A DNA stretch of 64,000 nt from Albula goreensis (Eukaryota > Chordata > Actinopteri > Albuliformes > Albulidae). Every line of letters begins with the position of its first letter. The first letter of the stretch is position 1. The translations under genes were made by a program, and so were the position numbers. Below, piece by piece: positions 39,631 through 64,000 of the stretch. The stretch spans positions 54,279,680-54,343,679 of the forward strand of contig CM040741.1 of NCBI GenBank assembly GCA_022829145.1, in the 5' to 3' direction. Under the pieces are notes generated by a model. It made no database searches. It was not told the origin of the DNA and saw only the letters and a program-made list of their open reading frames with translations.

Positions 39631-42600
39631 ATGGCCATGCGACAGACATTGAAAGCAGTGCTGATTGACCTCAGTGGTACACTGCACATTGAGGACACCG
39701 TCGTGCCAGGGGCACAGGAGGCCCTCAGCAGGTCAGTAGCAATTGCTGAAGTTGGTAGCCTTACTATTTTGCTGCTTACTGACCCCTTTACAGAAAAGTT
39801 GGCTCTTTCTGCCTGCTTTACTGTAAACTGCAGGAGTACCTCGGTAATGCTGTTTTATTGATCATGCCACGTAGCATTTTGGTTCTCCAGAATATTATGA
39901 TGAGAACAGACTTTTCATTGTGTTCACCCTTGTTCATTTGTCAGACAGTCTCTAGATTTACTCATCATTTTTCTCCTATCAGGTTACGGCAAGCCCCAGT
40001 GGCTGTAAAGTTTGTGACCAACACAACTAAAGAATGTAAGCGGACACTACTGGAGAGGCTGCATCGGCTGGACTTCTCCATTCAGGAGAAGGAGATATTC
40101 ACCTCACTGACTGCTGCCCGTGGCCTAGTAGAACAAAGAAACATGCGACCCCTACTGCTGCTGGAGGACAGTGCTTTGGAGGACTTTGCAGGTTAGAGGA
40201 ATGACCAGTGACAGCAAGGGGGGTTGGGGGAGGGGATTCAGTAGTTGAGGATATTGGCGATTCTCTCAGTTTAAATGAGGCTTAAAAGGCAGCATGCCAT
40301 ATGTATTTTGTGGTGCTTATTTTATTTTTTGTCTTATCTTGCTGTATTTTTTTGTGTTGCGATAAGTATTCCTGTACGCCTGTCCATGAAACAGCTGTCC
40401 AATTGTTTTACTGTTGATGATTCAATAATATGTGTACATTTTTGATATTTACCTGGATTGAGTACAATAATGTTACATTGCGGTTGGTGAATACAGATAT
40501 AGAAGTTTTGTTTGAACAGATATTCCAGGGAATTGTCTGAATTTCAAGGAATTCTACTACCTGTCCCTTGGCTTCAAGTTTCTGTATTTAATTTTCTCCC
40601 TTTAAGGGCTGATTGACAGTCATATTCATCAGGAGTGCTCCTATTTAGAGAAGCATCACTTCTGCACCCTGAAGTCTTGTTCTCAGGACTGTAGAATTAA
40701 AAATGTTGGTAAAAACACATTAAAGAAAGGATGAGATTGAAATGGCCCACCTACCTCCCGATCATGTGGCAAGTCAAGCCTTTCTTGAATTCACAGAGAT
40801 GGTAGCATTAAACTTCACTTTACTGTGGTTGACCTATTCAGAACAAAGCACACATGGGTCAGAAAGGTCTCTGAATGAAGAAAACATCAGCCTCTCATTT
40901 TTCTTGTGTAGGTATTGCGACCTCTGACCCAAATGCTGTGGTGGTTGGACTAGCTCCTGATCATTTCAACTACCAGATGCTCAACAAGGCATTCAGGTAT
41001 GGTACTGATATGTCATGTTATTGCTTCACATACCCACGTTTTCATACAAGAATAGTTTGTTTTGTTGAATTTATCCTTTATCCAGCCAGATTAGTGTAAC
41101 TGAGATCCAGAATCTGTTTTTCAAGGAAGACCTGGCCAAAGAGGCAGCAACAACATAAAGTTACAGACACTAAACAATCTATGCAAAAAAACATAATTAT
41201 ATTTTTGATTTCATGTTTTTCATTATTTCTTTTTAAAAATATTTTTATATATTAAAAAGTGCTCACACACATCAATGAAACAGAGAGAGAGAGAAAGAGA
41301 GAGAGAGCAGAAAAAAGGACAAACCCAGCAACTTATCTATACAATTTATGCCTCCCTCCTCCCTTAAAATTCCTCTACCACATGAAGATTAATGCTGGAT
41401 GGAGCCCCACTCATTGCAGTCCACAAGGCTCGGTACTACAAACGGAAGGACGGCCTGGCTCTGGGGCCTGGTCCCTTTGTGACAGGGCTGGAATATGCCA
41501 CTGACACTCAGGCCACAGTAGTGGGCAAGCCAGAAAAAACATTTTTTCTAGAGGCTCTCCGGGACTTGAACTGCAAACCAGAGGAAGCCATAATGATCGG
41601 TGATGTAAGTGCTCACTTCTGATTATATTTAATGCAGATTTGTTTTGGTAGTCATACATCATATGTTGCAATGTTTTTCAGTGCACTCGTTATCCTGAAT
41701 TTTACACCAATAAGCATTCAACAGATTAGTGTACATATAGCAGACTTTATAAATGCAAATTCAAATGTACCCACCAACTTAGTACAAGTGCTGCTGTTAC
41801 TTTGCTGCAATGCTATTTTTCTTGTGGTCTGTCACCGCCACCCCAGCCTCCACCTGCCTTGCTCTGCTTTTCTGTCATTGGGGGGATTTTATAGGTATTT
41901 GGTCACTGCCTGTCACTTACTTTGGTCATGGAATTGCTGTGCTTCCTTCCAGGGAGCCCCCCAAAAAGCAGAGCCTGACTCCAAATTTCTCCCAACCCCC
42001 AAATACTCCCCTAGAATTAATGTAATAACACTTACATGAACAAAACATGAACTTTCCATACTGAAATAATGTATGTATTTATGTTTATGTAGTTTGTGTG
42101 CAGGGCCATAGCCAGGATTTTTTAAAAATACTGTACTGAAGACCATGAGTCCCGTTTATCACTGTTATTTTTTAAAATTAAAACTCAGCCATTAGCCTCC
42201 TGAAGTTTCTTGAATTGTATTTTTGAAAGAGGAACCACTACAGCGTGTTTTATGTTAGCTATCGACATTTGGGCAGTGAATAATTTGATTGACACAAATA
42301 AGTAATTCATAAGTTAACTGGTATTTATTACATAAAATATATTTTTGAATAGTAAGAACTACGTTCCTCGTGTTACTCTGGCGTGTGTAGTAGAGAAAGG
42401 AAATAACGGATAGTAACTTAAGTTTTAAGGAAAGATAACTAACGAATTCTGTTTCTATTTTTATGACGTGTTCTTTTTTGTACCTGGAGTCCATCTTTTT
42501 TCGTGACTAAAGTTTGTTATAATTGAATTCGAAACTTCTCTGTCGTCTTTAGGGATAGTTTCTACGTAATTAATAATGTTAGCCGGTCAACAGACATTAT

Positions 42601-44215
42601 AGGTCATTCAACCGGGTAAAAAATAGCTACCAGGTAGTTATGTTGCATGTATCGTGTTTTACTTGTTTAAGCTTTTTGTGTAGCAGCAGCATACCTCTCG
42701 AGCTCATCGTCTGCATCTCCTGCCACTGACGTGTTTCTGTGGGATGTTCAGAAAATTCTTGTCAGAAGCAATGCATTGTGGTCATTTGAGTTATATTTAA
42801 CAGTGAGAAAACTCTATTGAGTAGGTTGCGCATATATCAAAAACTACATTTTTAAATACATAACAACCGAACGGAACACACTGTTAGTGCATCGACTTAT
42901 TTAGGCTAATTCTTACCGATGCCTGCCCGCTCAGCGCTTTCATTTGTCTCGCATTAAAAAATAATAATAATAAAAAAACACCACAAAAATACTGAGGACA
43001 TGACCACGGTGTTATTGGTAGCTACGGCCATGCTTTTGTCATAACTAGTCACCTTCTGTTCAAGTTTAAATTACCATTTTTTTTACTCTGCTTGATTGTT
43101 TGTATGAAAAGCAGCTTCTTGGCTTTTAACTCAGTCAAACATGAGAGCAACTATGGCTGCTCAAACTATTTTCCATTTCAAGTACTTTCAAGGAAAACAC
43201 TCCCTTTTCCCTACAATTATGTTTGGAATTGCATCAAACCAGTTACAAACACATGATCCAGATCCAGATCCCAGATCCTTCATGGGTAAATCAAAGCAGC
43301 CATAATTAAGATTTACCCTTCCAACATTTTTGCCACAGTTACCAACTAATCATTCATCTACATTTTCCTTTGAATTGTATAGCCTGGAACTATATTTACC
43401 TCATGACACTCCACTCATCTTCAGTGCAAATTGTACTTTGCAGCATATTAGTTAAACTCTGTACTTTCTTCTCACTCTCTCATGCATTCCCAGCCACCAT
43501 GCTGAATCACAGTTAATTTTAAACTAAACAATATCTTCGTAACCTGATGGTATAGAGGTGTTGTGAAAAAATAAATCGGGTCTGACACTATCCCCTATGT
43601 TGAGGAGGTCAAAGTTTCAAGATGAGAAAGTGAAGTTGAATAACATTCCTTTGATGTTAAATGCTTAAATAAAAAAAAAATGTTTGTTAATGTTTTTAAT
43701 TGCAGAGGTGTTTATTTCTATAGATTCTATGTATGTTGTATTGTACATGTGTTTTGTTTTACTTTATCTTTTTTGTATTGTTGGTATTATTGTAAGAAGT
43801 TTGCTCTGCTGCTTGGCAGCAAATGATGCTGAAGTAGGTAAAAATAATTTTCTGCAATTATGAAACAATGCTTCCTTTTTAAAAAATGGATAAAAACAAG
43901 ACAATGAGTGCACAATGAAAAGTAAAGGATAAATCTTCCTCCTCACCAGGATGTCAGAGATGATGTCGGTGGAGCCCAAAACACTGGACTCCGGGGAATT
44001 TTAGTCAAGACAGGTAAGTACAGAGTTCAAGGTACTAAACAGGCAGAAGTAAAGAGATTGCGTAACATATTTTGATTAGTATTACATAAATATCCATGTT
44101 TTTCATGTCTAGGTAAATACAGGGCAGGGGATGAGGATAAAATCAGTCCCCACCGCATGTGACCTGTGACAGCTTCCCCAAAGCGGTAGACTACATCTTT
44201 GAACATCTCATCTAA
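39631..44215 (+). CDS. hdhd2: Haloacid dehalogenase-like hydrolase domain-containing protein 2 (HDHD2); frameshift in the last exon
   Basis: Coding exons are 39631-39731, 39983-40191, 40912-40996, 41388-41604, 43950-44013 and 44113 onward, all with GT/AG junctions and matching phases. The start is the ATG just inside the exon after the TTTTTTGCAG acceptor ([18 protein letters not shown]). HAD features seen: motif I DLSGTL, motif II VTNTT, the cap (C2-type) region with [17 protein letters not shown], a motif III lysine in GKPEKTF, and motif [14 protein letters not shown]. Ser in place of the second Asp of motif I is shared with human HDHD2, so it is a family trait. As read, the last exon stops at 44160-44162 after 241 residues. 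One more C in the run at 44148-44151 would carry the frame to TAA at 44213-44215 and give 259 residues, the human length, ending [17 protein letters not shown]. The cytosolic substrate is not established in what I know. Confidence 0.93.
41280..41309. repeat. (GA)n-rich tract in hdhd2 intron 3
   Basis: Imperfect GA repeats about 80 bases before the acceptor of coding exon 4. Confidence 0.85.
42101..43032. mobile_element. Possible hAT-type element in hdhd2 intron 4
   Basis: The left end CAGGGCCATAGCCAGGA and the complemented right end CATGGCCGTAGCTACCA match at 13 of 17. The flanking 8-mers TTTGTGTG and CTTTTGTC match at only 5 of 8, so the limits are tentative. CpG content inside is higher than in the surrounding intron. 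No transposase frame is seen. Confidence 0.4.
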
Positions 44216-44320
44216 TAATGGAGCCTGTACTAAATCAGAGACTGCTGTACATAACAAGGGGAACAGTTGTGATGAGTGTTAAGAGTCAGGTATCAGCATG
44301 ATTGAACACTTTGCACACCT

Positions 44321-44326
44321 AATAAA
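44321..44326 (+). terminator. hdhd2: Polyadenylation signal of hdhd2
   Basis: AATAAA lies about 105 bases after the conserved stop position of hdhd2, in a non-repetitive context. It is the first canonical hexamer downstream. Confidence 0.6.
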
Positions 44327-45400
44327 AACGTTTGAAGGCCTTTCTACATGAAGCCAACCAGACGTGTCTCAACTGACCCTCAAACCCATCTCTTCCACTA
44401 GCCACTCAAAACATTGCCACGAATGACAATTTCCTGACATAAAAACGAGTGTCACTTACAATTAAGCGTTAAACTTACAGGGGTTATAAAAACCCCATTT
44501 AGACTGATTCCAAATGGTTTCTGCCAGCTGAAAAAGAATGGGATCTTGGGTTATCACATTACACATTGAGACTACAGACTCAGTCAAAGTAGTTTTTCAG
44601 GGCATAACTAACCTCTAAGCCCCCCTTCATCTCATTGGTTCTGAACCACTGAATATGGCAGTGTTTTGTGCTTGTAACCGTCACCATGTAGGAGAGAGGG
44701 TTAAGTCAGCAAACCCTCCAGTGGAAGAAAACCTTTAAAGTAGACACTCAAACAGAAACACGTTCACATTGTGTGGCTCATTTTTTAATTTTCCCACAGT
44801 TTGTAGTTTTGACCCAACTGTATTTGTGTGCTTGTCTTATCACTGAAATGTTAACCAAATCAACTCAAGCATGTACTTTTGTGGGGAAGACATACCAACG
44901 CAGTTTACATGCTGTACTGCACCACCTCTGCATTACAGGAGAGCACACAGTTTGTGCAGACAAACTAGATGTCCTATCATGAGGTCCAGCTGGGATGGGA
45001 CTGTAAGTAGTAGTAATTAACCCAAGAATCATCTGGCCCAGTTTGTCGTTGATTAATCATTTGTATGTATGCCAGCCTTCACAGTATGAAAGGTTCTGTT
45101 TTTCTAATGGGATTATTAAATTATTCATCATTTTGGAAGTCACTTTATGTTGATGTGTGATTTACATTTTGTGTTTTATTGCTCTTATGGATTCTTCTGT
45201 TGGCTCATGAACAATTTTTGTCTGAGTGGAGCTTAAAAGGTTATAAAATAATTTAACAACATTTTGGATTTATTTGTGGTTATTCTTTCCTTTCACTGCT
45301 TTATAGTTTTGATTTATTCAGAGAATACACAATGTGTATGAAATTGTCATAAACATCTACAACATGTAATACTTACAAGAAAAAAGACAATATGAGATAT
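44327..45400. other. Convergent spacer between hdhd2 and katnal2
   Basis: A short tail-to-tail spacer between two polyadenylation signals. No open frame with coding character and no clear repeat. Confidence 0.55.
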
Positions 45401-45406
45401 TTTATT
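45401..45406 (-). terminator. katnal2: Polyadenylation signal of katnal2
   Basis: TTTATT on the plus strand reads AATAAA on the minus strand, about 175 bases past the katnal2 stop codon. The hdhd2 signal at 44321 faces it, so the two genes are convergent with about 1.1 kb between the signals. Confidence 0.6.
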
Positions 45407-45579
45407 TACAACTTAAACTTGTGGAATCACAGCTGCAATAGGATTCCTATTGTTCCTTATACATTTTTGACTACATTTCTGTTCAGAAATTCATAGTATA
45501 AGAAGCCTTAATACAAATTCAGGGAACCACACACCTAAGTAGTCCTTAGTGCTTTTATTTGAGGTGCATATTTGAAGAC

Positions 45580-58028
<12,449 letters not shown>

Positions 58029-59880
58029 TTTTTTTCAACCAGTTAAACTTAGCTGTCACTAACTTCACTGCCACTAACTTAAGTTACAAACTTAAATGTA
58101 TTCGCTATCTACATTCGTGACCAATTCACAAGGATACATGCACACAATCAGAGTTGCCTGCACCCTGCTAACATGTTAAAATGAGTATTTACTCACAAAC
58201 AACGTTACTGGCTAAATGCGCTTCCAAAAAATTGTTGAGTTCACATTTGAGCATATCACACATAAACGTCAGCGACACTGTGCGCTGTGTCAGCTATAGA
58301 ATGCTGCAAGTGCCATGAATAAAATATCTTTGCTGGGTTGCTTCAATCGCCGCCTACTCGATTAGCATAGAGTAAAGCAATTGCAAAATATACGAATCCA
58401 CAACAATGGAAGTCACTCGGCCGATATCCTTGTTTCCCACAATTCTCTGCGTGGACCTCCTCAGAGTAAATTGTTTTTGTGAAGCCCTCTGATACCTGCC
58501 AACCCCAACAATCAAGGTTTGTGTCCATTAGCTATGGTAATAGCAAACAAGCAGGATTTTTAATATTTACTTGATACAAATCATACACATCTGTCAAGGC
58601 CTCCTTAAAGTAAACGAGCTAACGTTGCCTATCACCTTTCAACATAATAAAACGAGTTTTCTGATTTTATGAAATAATTTGACTTTTCTTGACAATTTAT
58701 GAATGAAACAGTAACATTATTAATAATGGTGCAGATATTAAAACTTTTCACACTGACTACACGTACAACTGAATAATTTTAATCACTCTTCAAGAGCTCA
58801 TAATTTTACAATCTGACAATCACAGAACTATCACAAGATGTCTTCTGAACAAATTACTACTTTTATCTGCTACACTAACTACAATTAAGAATATTTGAGC
58901 AGCACCACAATTTTAAAGGGTCTTTGCCTTGACCGCATTTACTCGAATGTATTTTTGACTGGAGTCTGCTGTCACTTACACGTGTGTAGGCAGTCTGAAG
59001 CCAACAACCATATGCCCCAGTAACCAAATTAAATCATACTGTCCCAGCTCATCCTGTCAAAACTCACGTTTTGAATATTGAACATCTTCTGAGTGACCTG
59101 TACCCCAAATTTATTGGGACATGCAGTTCACTTTCTTCTCTATTGTCCAAATGTAGCCATAAAGTCTGGTACAATATGTAATCTCCAAGACACACTGGCT
59201 TTTGGATACTTGGGATGTTCCTGTATATTCCCAAACCCATGTAAATTGAGACAAGCTGTAGGTACGATACAAGTTTGAGTTCTGTATATTGTTTTAATGA
59301 CTGAATAAAATGTATTATTTGATATAATTGTTGCTAACTATAAGTTGGTCTTAGACATGTTGATTATTCATAGTTACTAGCTATTTTATGTTTTAAAAAT
59401 AATTATTGAAACGCTTTATTGCAAATTGTTTATTCTTGCACAAGACTCTTATTGTGGAAATATATACCCGGAAGTACTTTTCACTCAGGTTGTTGGAGCT
59501 GAAACCCTGGTGATACACGCAGCCCCGTACGGTACTGGCAGAAAACGGGTTCGGGACAACAGTAGTCGAACACTACTGAGGGATTTGGAGAAAAGGAATA
59601 TGCATTCTTAAAATATTCCGATTTATCTACATCTCCCTTTTTCATGGTCAATTTATGTCTTTATTTCCAACAACAGCTGGAAACATAACAGTATGTTGTT
59701 ACCACCATTTTATTAACCTAGATAGAGCTGCGATTCGTGGCATAGATTTGAGGGGGTAGCTGAAGAAAGTTACATATCCGACTGACCTCAGGCAGTGTAA
59801 AAAAAAAAAAAAAAAAAACCGTGGATGCCGACGTGTTTTTTTTTTTTTATTTGGGGGAGGATGTTGTACAGCATCATAGA
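58029..59880. other. Head-to-head spacer between katnal2 and ggcx
   Basis: Left of about 58.5 kb is the katnal2 upstream region, with a CCAAT at about 58121 and the SBS-like site. AT-rich sequence without recognisable content follows to 59.4 kb. At 59469-59477 an ETS-type core (CCCGGAAGT) sits in a CpG-bearing patch (59460-59600) that looks like a small promoter or regulatory element. An A run and a T run about 20 bases apart follow at 59797-59850. A 61-codon open frame across 59426-59611 matches nothing I recognise. Confidence 0.4.
58434..58451. promoter_or_regulatory. ZNF143/THAP11 (SBS)-like site upstream of katnal2
   Basis: TTCCCACAATTCTCTGCG resembles the CCCAYAATGCATTGCG-type element of many housekeeping promoters, with two mismatches in the second half. 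It lies about 410 bases upstream of the katnal2 ATG, among scattered CpGs, which fits a promoter position. Identity is by consensus recall only. Confidence 0.35.
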
Positions 59881-60150
59881 CTGTGCAACTTCCATAAGGC
59901 ACGTAGCTTGACGCATGAACGTGATCTTTTTCACGTAGCTCGTTATTTTACATAAGCCAACGCTCTAGTAAATATGCGTAGTGTATAAACAACAATTCAT
60001 TCATTCTCAGTGAAAATTACCATCCGATCAATGTTTTGAATGTGACACGTGGCGAGCTATTTACGTGTGCAGCAGTTGGGGACGGTAAAAGCGCAGGCAA
60101 GTTCTGTCCTGTTGTACAAGACACCAGAAGTGGCAGTTGGATAGCACAAC
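59880..60150 (+). promoter_or_regulatory. ggcx: Probable ggcx promoter and 5' UTR
   Basis: This is the stretch directly upstream of the ggcx ATG, with more CpG than its surroundings. A palindromic E-box CACGTG lies at 60046-60051, about 100 bases before the ATG. No TATA box is clear. Transcription start is not determined. Confidence 0.4.
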
Positions 60151-63100
60151 ATGGAGAGGAAGGGAGAGGACGTGAAAACAGGTAAAATATACATTTTATA
60201 CATTAACAAATATACATTTTTATTTAAAACTGTAACTGAATTTACCCAAGCAGAATTAATCAACAGGGATAGACATCCATGCGAGTTACAAATGGATAAA
60301 TCTTAAATTGGCGTGATTATTTTAAAGGCAGTTCTCAATCTGTTTGAACCCACTACCAATTCAAATGGTTGCAACGTTAGCCAAATGTTTAAAATGTGGA
60401 ATGGAAAGGGTTTTGGCAAATGTCAAAATAACTATGGTCTTAAGTAGTGCTGTATTTGATGTAACTTTGTAAATCATTTTGACAACCCACTGCTGGCAAA
60501 CTACTGGGTACGCAGGAGTAGGGTAAGACTTGGAATTGCATTCCATGCAAAACTTGAACGGTAGGCAGGTATTGGAAGGGTAAACAGAGTTGGCTAAGAG
60601 TTGGCCAGGCATAGTTAAACATGATAAGGAAAGTAAAGGTTAAAGGGTATGGACGGTGTTGTAAGGGCAGAGTAAGCATAGTACAGTATTGTGGTAGATA
60701 GAGTACCTGTATGAATGTCAGAATTTCCCATGCTTAGTGGTGGCCTCTATCATGTACCACAGCTTCAAACCTGTCCTCTTCCAAAAATTGATAACAAACT
60801 AGATACTGCTACATGTATGGAGTTTAAAGCATACACAGTTAGCCCTTTACATCATTCCTCTTTTCTTTGAAGCTTGCTAACAGTTAGATGCAAGATACTC
60901 AGATGCAATATGTCAAATCCAGATTGTACTTGAGGTGGCAAGTCAGTTTTTAAGTTAAACCCACTAATCAGACTGTATTCCTCTAGGATGTGTTCTCAAA
61001 CTTTAATTTAGCAGGCACTGTTATTCAGAGTGACTTACAATGCACAGTGCGTAAATCAGGGAGATATTGCCCAAGAATTCTGGAGTGAAATGAAGTCCCA
61101 AGTACCAAAAGTGAGAAATAAGACAAGACCCTCTGGAATACCCTGTTGAGAAAATAATCCACATAAAGATACATATACAGTACAAACTAAAAATAACAAT
61201 GAAAGCATGAGATAATCAAGTTAGAAGTAAAATGTTAAAGTATGAGAATAGTATAATAAAATGTAACAGTTAAGTTCAGTAACAGCATATATACACGTAA
61301 GTGCCGTTAAAACATTCAGTAGCGCTAAACTAATGAGTAACTATAGGGCTAAGGGGGATGGGGAGAGGTGCAGCCAGAAGGTGGTTAGCGTCTCTTCTGT
61401 TCTGACCTCAGCAGGAAGGTCATTCCATCACTAGAGTGCCAGAACAGACTGCAGACATGACAGAGAAGTGCAGACACATAGAGGGGGAGACACTAGATGT
61501 CCCGAGGTAGCACATATCATTTAAATCTGGCCAAACTGTAAAAAAAAAACATATAAATATATTTCTAAAACATTGAATTTTAGAAATATGATGAAACCAA
61601 AATGTATAAAAATACCCTCAAATAAAATCTGAGAATTGGCACTATAACCACATGTGAATTGTTTGATCAAAATTCTAAAAATGCAGTACAGAGCTGAATC
61701 ACCTGAAGTATTTTAAAACCACAGGTGGCCTGATACTTAAATAATAGCTATTGATGTAACTAAATTAATTTCAAGTGTTACCTTGAATTCTGCCTAGAGT
61801 AATGGGTGATGCACTTGTAAATGTGCAATGGTCATCTTGATAGCTAGATGTACATGAGCTTGCTTGCTTCAGGATTAGGCTTGTTTTTTATCCTCCTGTC
61901 CAGCTGATGGTTGGATCTAGCATGTTCCAAATGTGTGGTAGAAGAGGAATTTCAGTGCTTTCAGAACCATAGATATTTTAAAAATTGTGGTACACTTTAA
62001 AATAGGAAACAGGCAATTGCCTACTCTGTGTGCATTCCTTTTGGTCAGGGCCTTTTCCTGAAAAGTGATTGTGTTTGTATTGCCATTTTTTGTTACAGTC
62101 TTGCCCCCCACGGGGAAGACAAAGGTACAAAGTGATATCCCACAAGAGAGCTGGATGAAACGCATTTTTGGGTTTGAGAAGACAGATGTGTCTTCATGGG
62201 AACGGCTTGTGTGTCTACTCAACCGACCAACTGATTCTGCCTCTCTGGGCATTTTCCGCTTTTTGTTTGGTAAGTAGAACAATTGGCCGACGTATCTCTT
62301 GTTGGGTAAAGTATTTATACTGCACACATCTAAAAAAAAATAGTATTTGAAAGTCTGACAGTTTTGCTTTTGCGTGATTCTAGTCAATTACATTTCTTCC
62401 TTCTCTACTGTTCGTAAAAGTTCTTCCAACTTTTTCCTTTTTAATTATTTACCAAAGAATTTTCGTTTCTTATTCAACAATCCAGTAATTAGTTTCAAGG
62501 TGGGATTTCAACCTGGAGGCACCTAAAATATGCTCATAGCACTATGCAGGATTTGAATGACATATGACATTTTCTGAACTGAGGTTTTCTGAGCCATATT
62601 CTGAGCATCTGCCTAACAATGAATTTTTCCTTAAAATATTGGCAGATATTTTCCTAAGATCCTGTGAAGTCCACACACACATCATAATTTATCCTGCTTT
62701 CTTTTAAACTTGTAATTGAAACTCCATAATACCTTTGCATTCTATTTGGTACATATTTAATTTTGCAACATTTGATCATGTGTGAATGGAACTATCACGT
62801 AATTTTTCATTCTGCCTACAGAGGCATTTCATTTAATATGTACGTAGTATGTGTTTGGATTTTAGTATTATTTCGCTGGAAGCCAACACAGCAGTGAACT
62901 GAAAATGTGTTAAGGCCACAGAGTGAATCATCTTTGATTTTTGGACACACTGTATGCATTGCTGCTTGGTTTGTTCAGCTGTATGTACGGCTCTATCAGG
63001 GCCAGTTACAAAGCAAATGGTGCAAAGGTTCCTTCTCGGGTTTGCCCCATTGCCAGTGATTTGCCAATTGATGTATGTGAATGAGAATTGTGCTTAGCAC

Positions 63101-63901
63101 TTTGTGTGTTTATTCTGGCACTATTTATTTGTGCTGTGTTTCTCCATCTGCTCCTTTTAAGGTTATGGCACCCAAATTCAATTAAAAATATTTTTTATTT
63201 CATCTTGAAAGACTGTCATGCATTTTAAATTTCTTCAATATATTCTTTGCAAAAAGGCTGATGGCCAGATTGAGTGGCCAGTTTTGCACTTTGAACAGTT
63301 GTTTCTGTACAGTGCTTGTGAGTCGTTTTATATAAATGTTTGGAAAGCATATTTGTATAAAATGCTTTGTGATAAAATGGAAAAAGACAGTTTCTCTGCT
63401 TGCGTGCTTGCATCTTCGCATGATGACTCTTTCTTGCTTTGTTTCTGTATATAACTGCCCTTGTTTTTTAGGCCTGTTGATGGCAATTGACATCACCCAG
63501 GAGCGAGGCCTTAGTCATCTGGACTACAAATACCTTGATGGTGCACCAATATGTCGTTTTCCCCTCTTCAACTTCCTTGAGCCACTGCCCCTGGATTGGA
63601 TGTATCTGGTCTATGTAGTAATGTTCTTAGGTGAGCTCACTCTCTTAATGGTATTTTTTCAGTTTTGGGTTTTGGTATCGCTCTGCAATTAGCCCATATT
63701 TGATTTGTGACGGTCTCATTTTTGTTCTTTAACAGGGGCTGTGGGCATCATGATTGGCTGTTTTTACCGTCTATCCTGCCTGATGTTTATTTCCACCTAC
63801 TGGTATATCTTCTTCTTGGACAAAACTGCCTGGAACAACCATTCCTACCTTTATGGCCTTATTGGCTTCCAGCTCACATTAATGGATGCAAACAGATACT
63901 G
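60151..63901 (+). CDS. ggcx: Vitamin K-dependent gamma-glutamyl carboxylase (GGCX), 5' part; continues past the window
   Basis: Coding exons in view are 60151-60181, 62099-62269, 63472-63630 and 63736-63901, with consistent phases (175 codons plus two bases). The start ATG follows a promoter-like stretch, and the first exon encodes only [10 protein letters not shown] and one further base. Later exons match the N-terminal half of [76 protein letters not shown] and [17 protein letters not shown]. These include the first membrane segments (hydrophobic stretches in exons 2, 3 and 4). The enzyme sits in the endoplasmic reticulum membrane and carboxylates glutamates of clotting factors, osteocalcin and matrix Gla protein while oxidising vitamin K hydroquinone. 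The catalytic lysine (Lys218 in human) lies beyond the window. The extreme N terminus is poorly conserved, so the first exon is less certain than the rest. Confidence 0.93.
61005..61510 (+). repeat. Decayed dispersed fish retroposon in ggcx intron 1
   Basis: The left part, GCAGGCACTGTTATTCAGAG followed by TGACTTACAATG, is a degenerate form of the GCAGACGCTTTTATCCAAAG-CGACTTACAA motif that is very common in fish genomes. The right part, CAGGAAGGTCATTCCATCAC with AGAACAGACTG, is the other recurrent block of the same repeat. The family name is not known to me. Confidence 0.5.
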
Positions 63902-64000
63902 GTGAGTAATCAGGGGACCCTTCTCCTTTTGAAGAAATGGTCTTTCAATATGAGACATTGAGAGCTTCATTTGAATTGTGGTGCATATTGGAGGTATAAC

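Noticed and set aside
61917..62387. 156-codon open frame on the minus strand
   Set aside because: It is antisense to ggcx exon 2, which has clear homology and splice sites on the plus strand; the antisense protein looks like nothing known.

Overview
The window is vertebrate nuclear DNA, most likely from a ray-finned fish. The genes are split into many short exons with GT/AG junctions, introns and spacers are AT-rich, and TG, TA and trinucleotide microsatellites are long. There are decayed Tc1/mariner, hAT, L2-like and tRNA-SINE-like repeats of fish type. The four genes are recognised by conserved protein sequence. The species cannot be named from the sequence alone.

Layout: 1-22.4 kb is a gene-poor region upstream of SKOR2, holding repeats and a few candidate regulatory stretches. 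SKOR2 (+) has a CCAAT-rich promoter and 5' exon near 22.4-22.9 kb and seven coding exons at 24.2-32.8 kb. A probable intron lies in its 3' UTR, with polyadenylation near 34.4 kb. HDHD2 (+) has six coding exons at 39.6-44.2 kb. KATNAL2 (-) has sixteen coding exons at 58.0-45.6 kb and meets HDHD2 tail to tail. GGCX (+) starts at 60.15 kb and runs off the right edge; its first four coding exons are present.

The order SKOR2-HDHD2-KATNAL2 matches the human chromosome 18 neighbourhood as I remember it. Two differences stand out: I find no IER3IP1 between SKOR2 and HDHD2, and GGCX (elsewhere in human) follows KATNAL2. The genes are not a functional operon. They encode a neural SMAD/SKI-type corepressor, a HAD-fold hydrolase, a katanin-like AAA ATPase and the vitamin K-dependent gamma-carboxylase.

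Main points for a second look: a one-base deletion in a C run of the last HDHD2 exon, which truncates an otherwise full-length protein; a perfect RFX X-box in KATNAL2 intron 1; an intronic polyadenylation signal that could end a short SKOR2 isoform without the coiled coil; and a hAT element nested inside a Tc1-like element with a visible 8-bp target duplication. I found no unknown multi-gene system; the novelty is in gene-model and regulatory detail.
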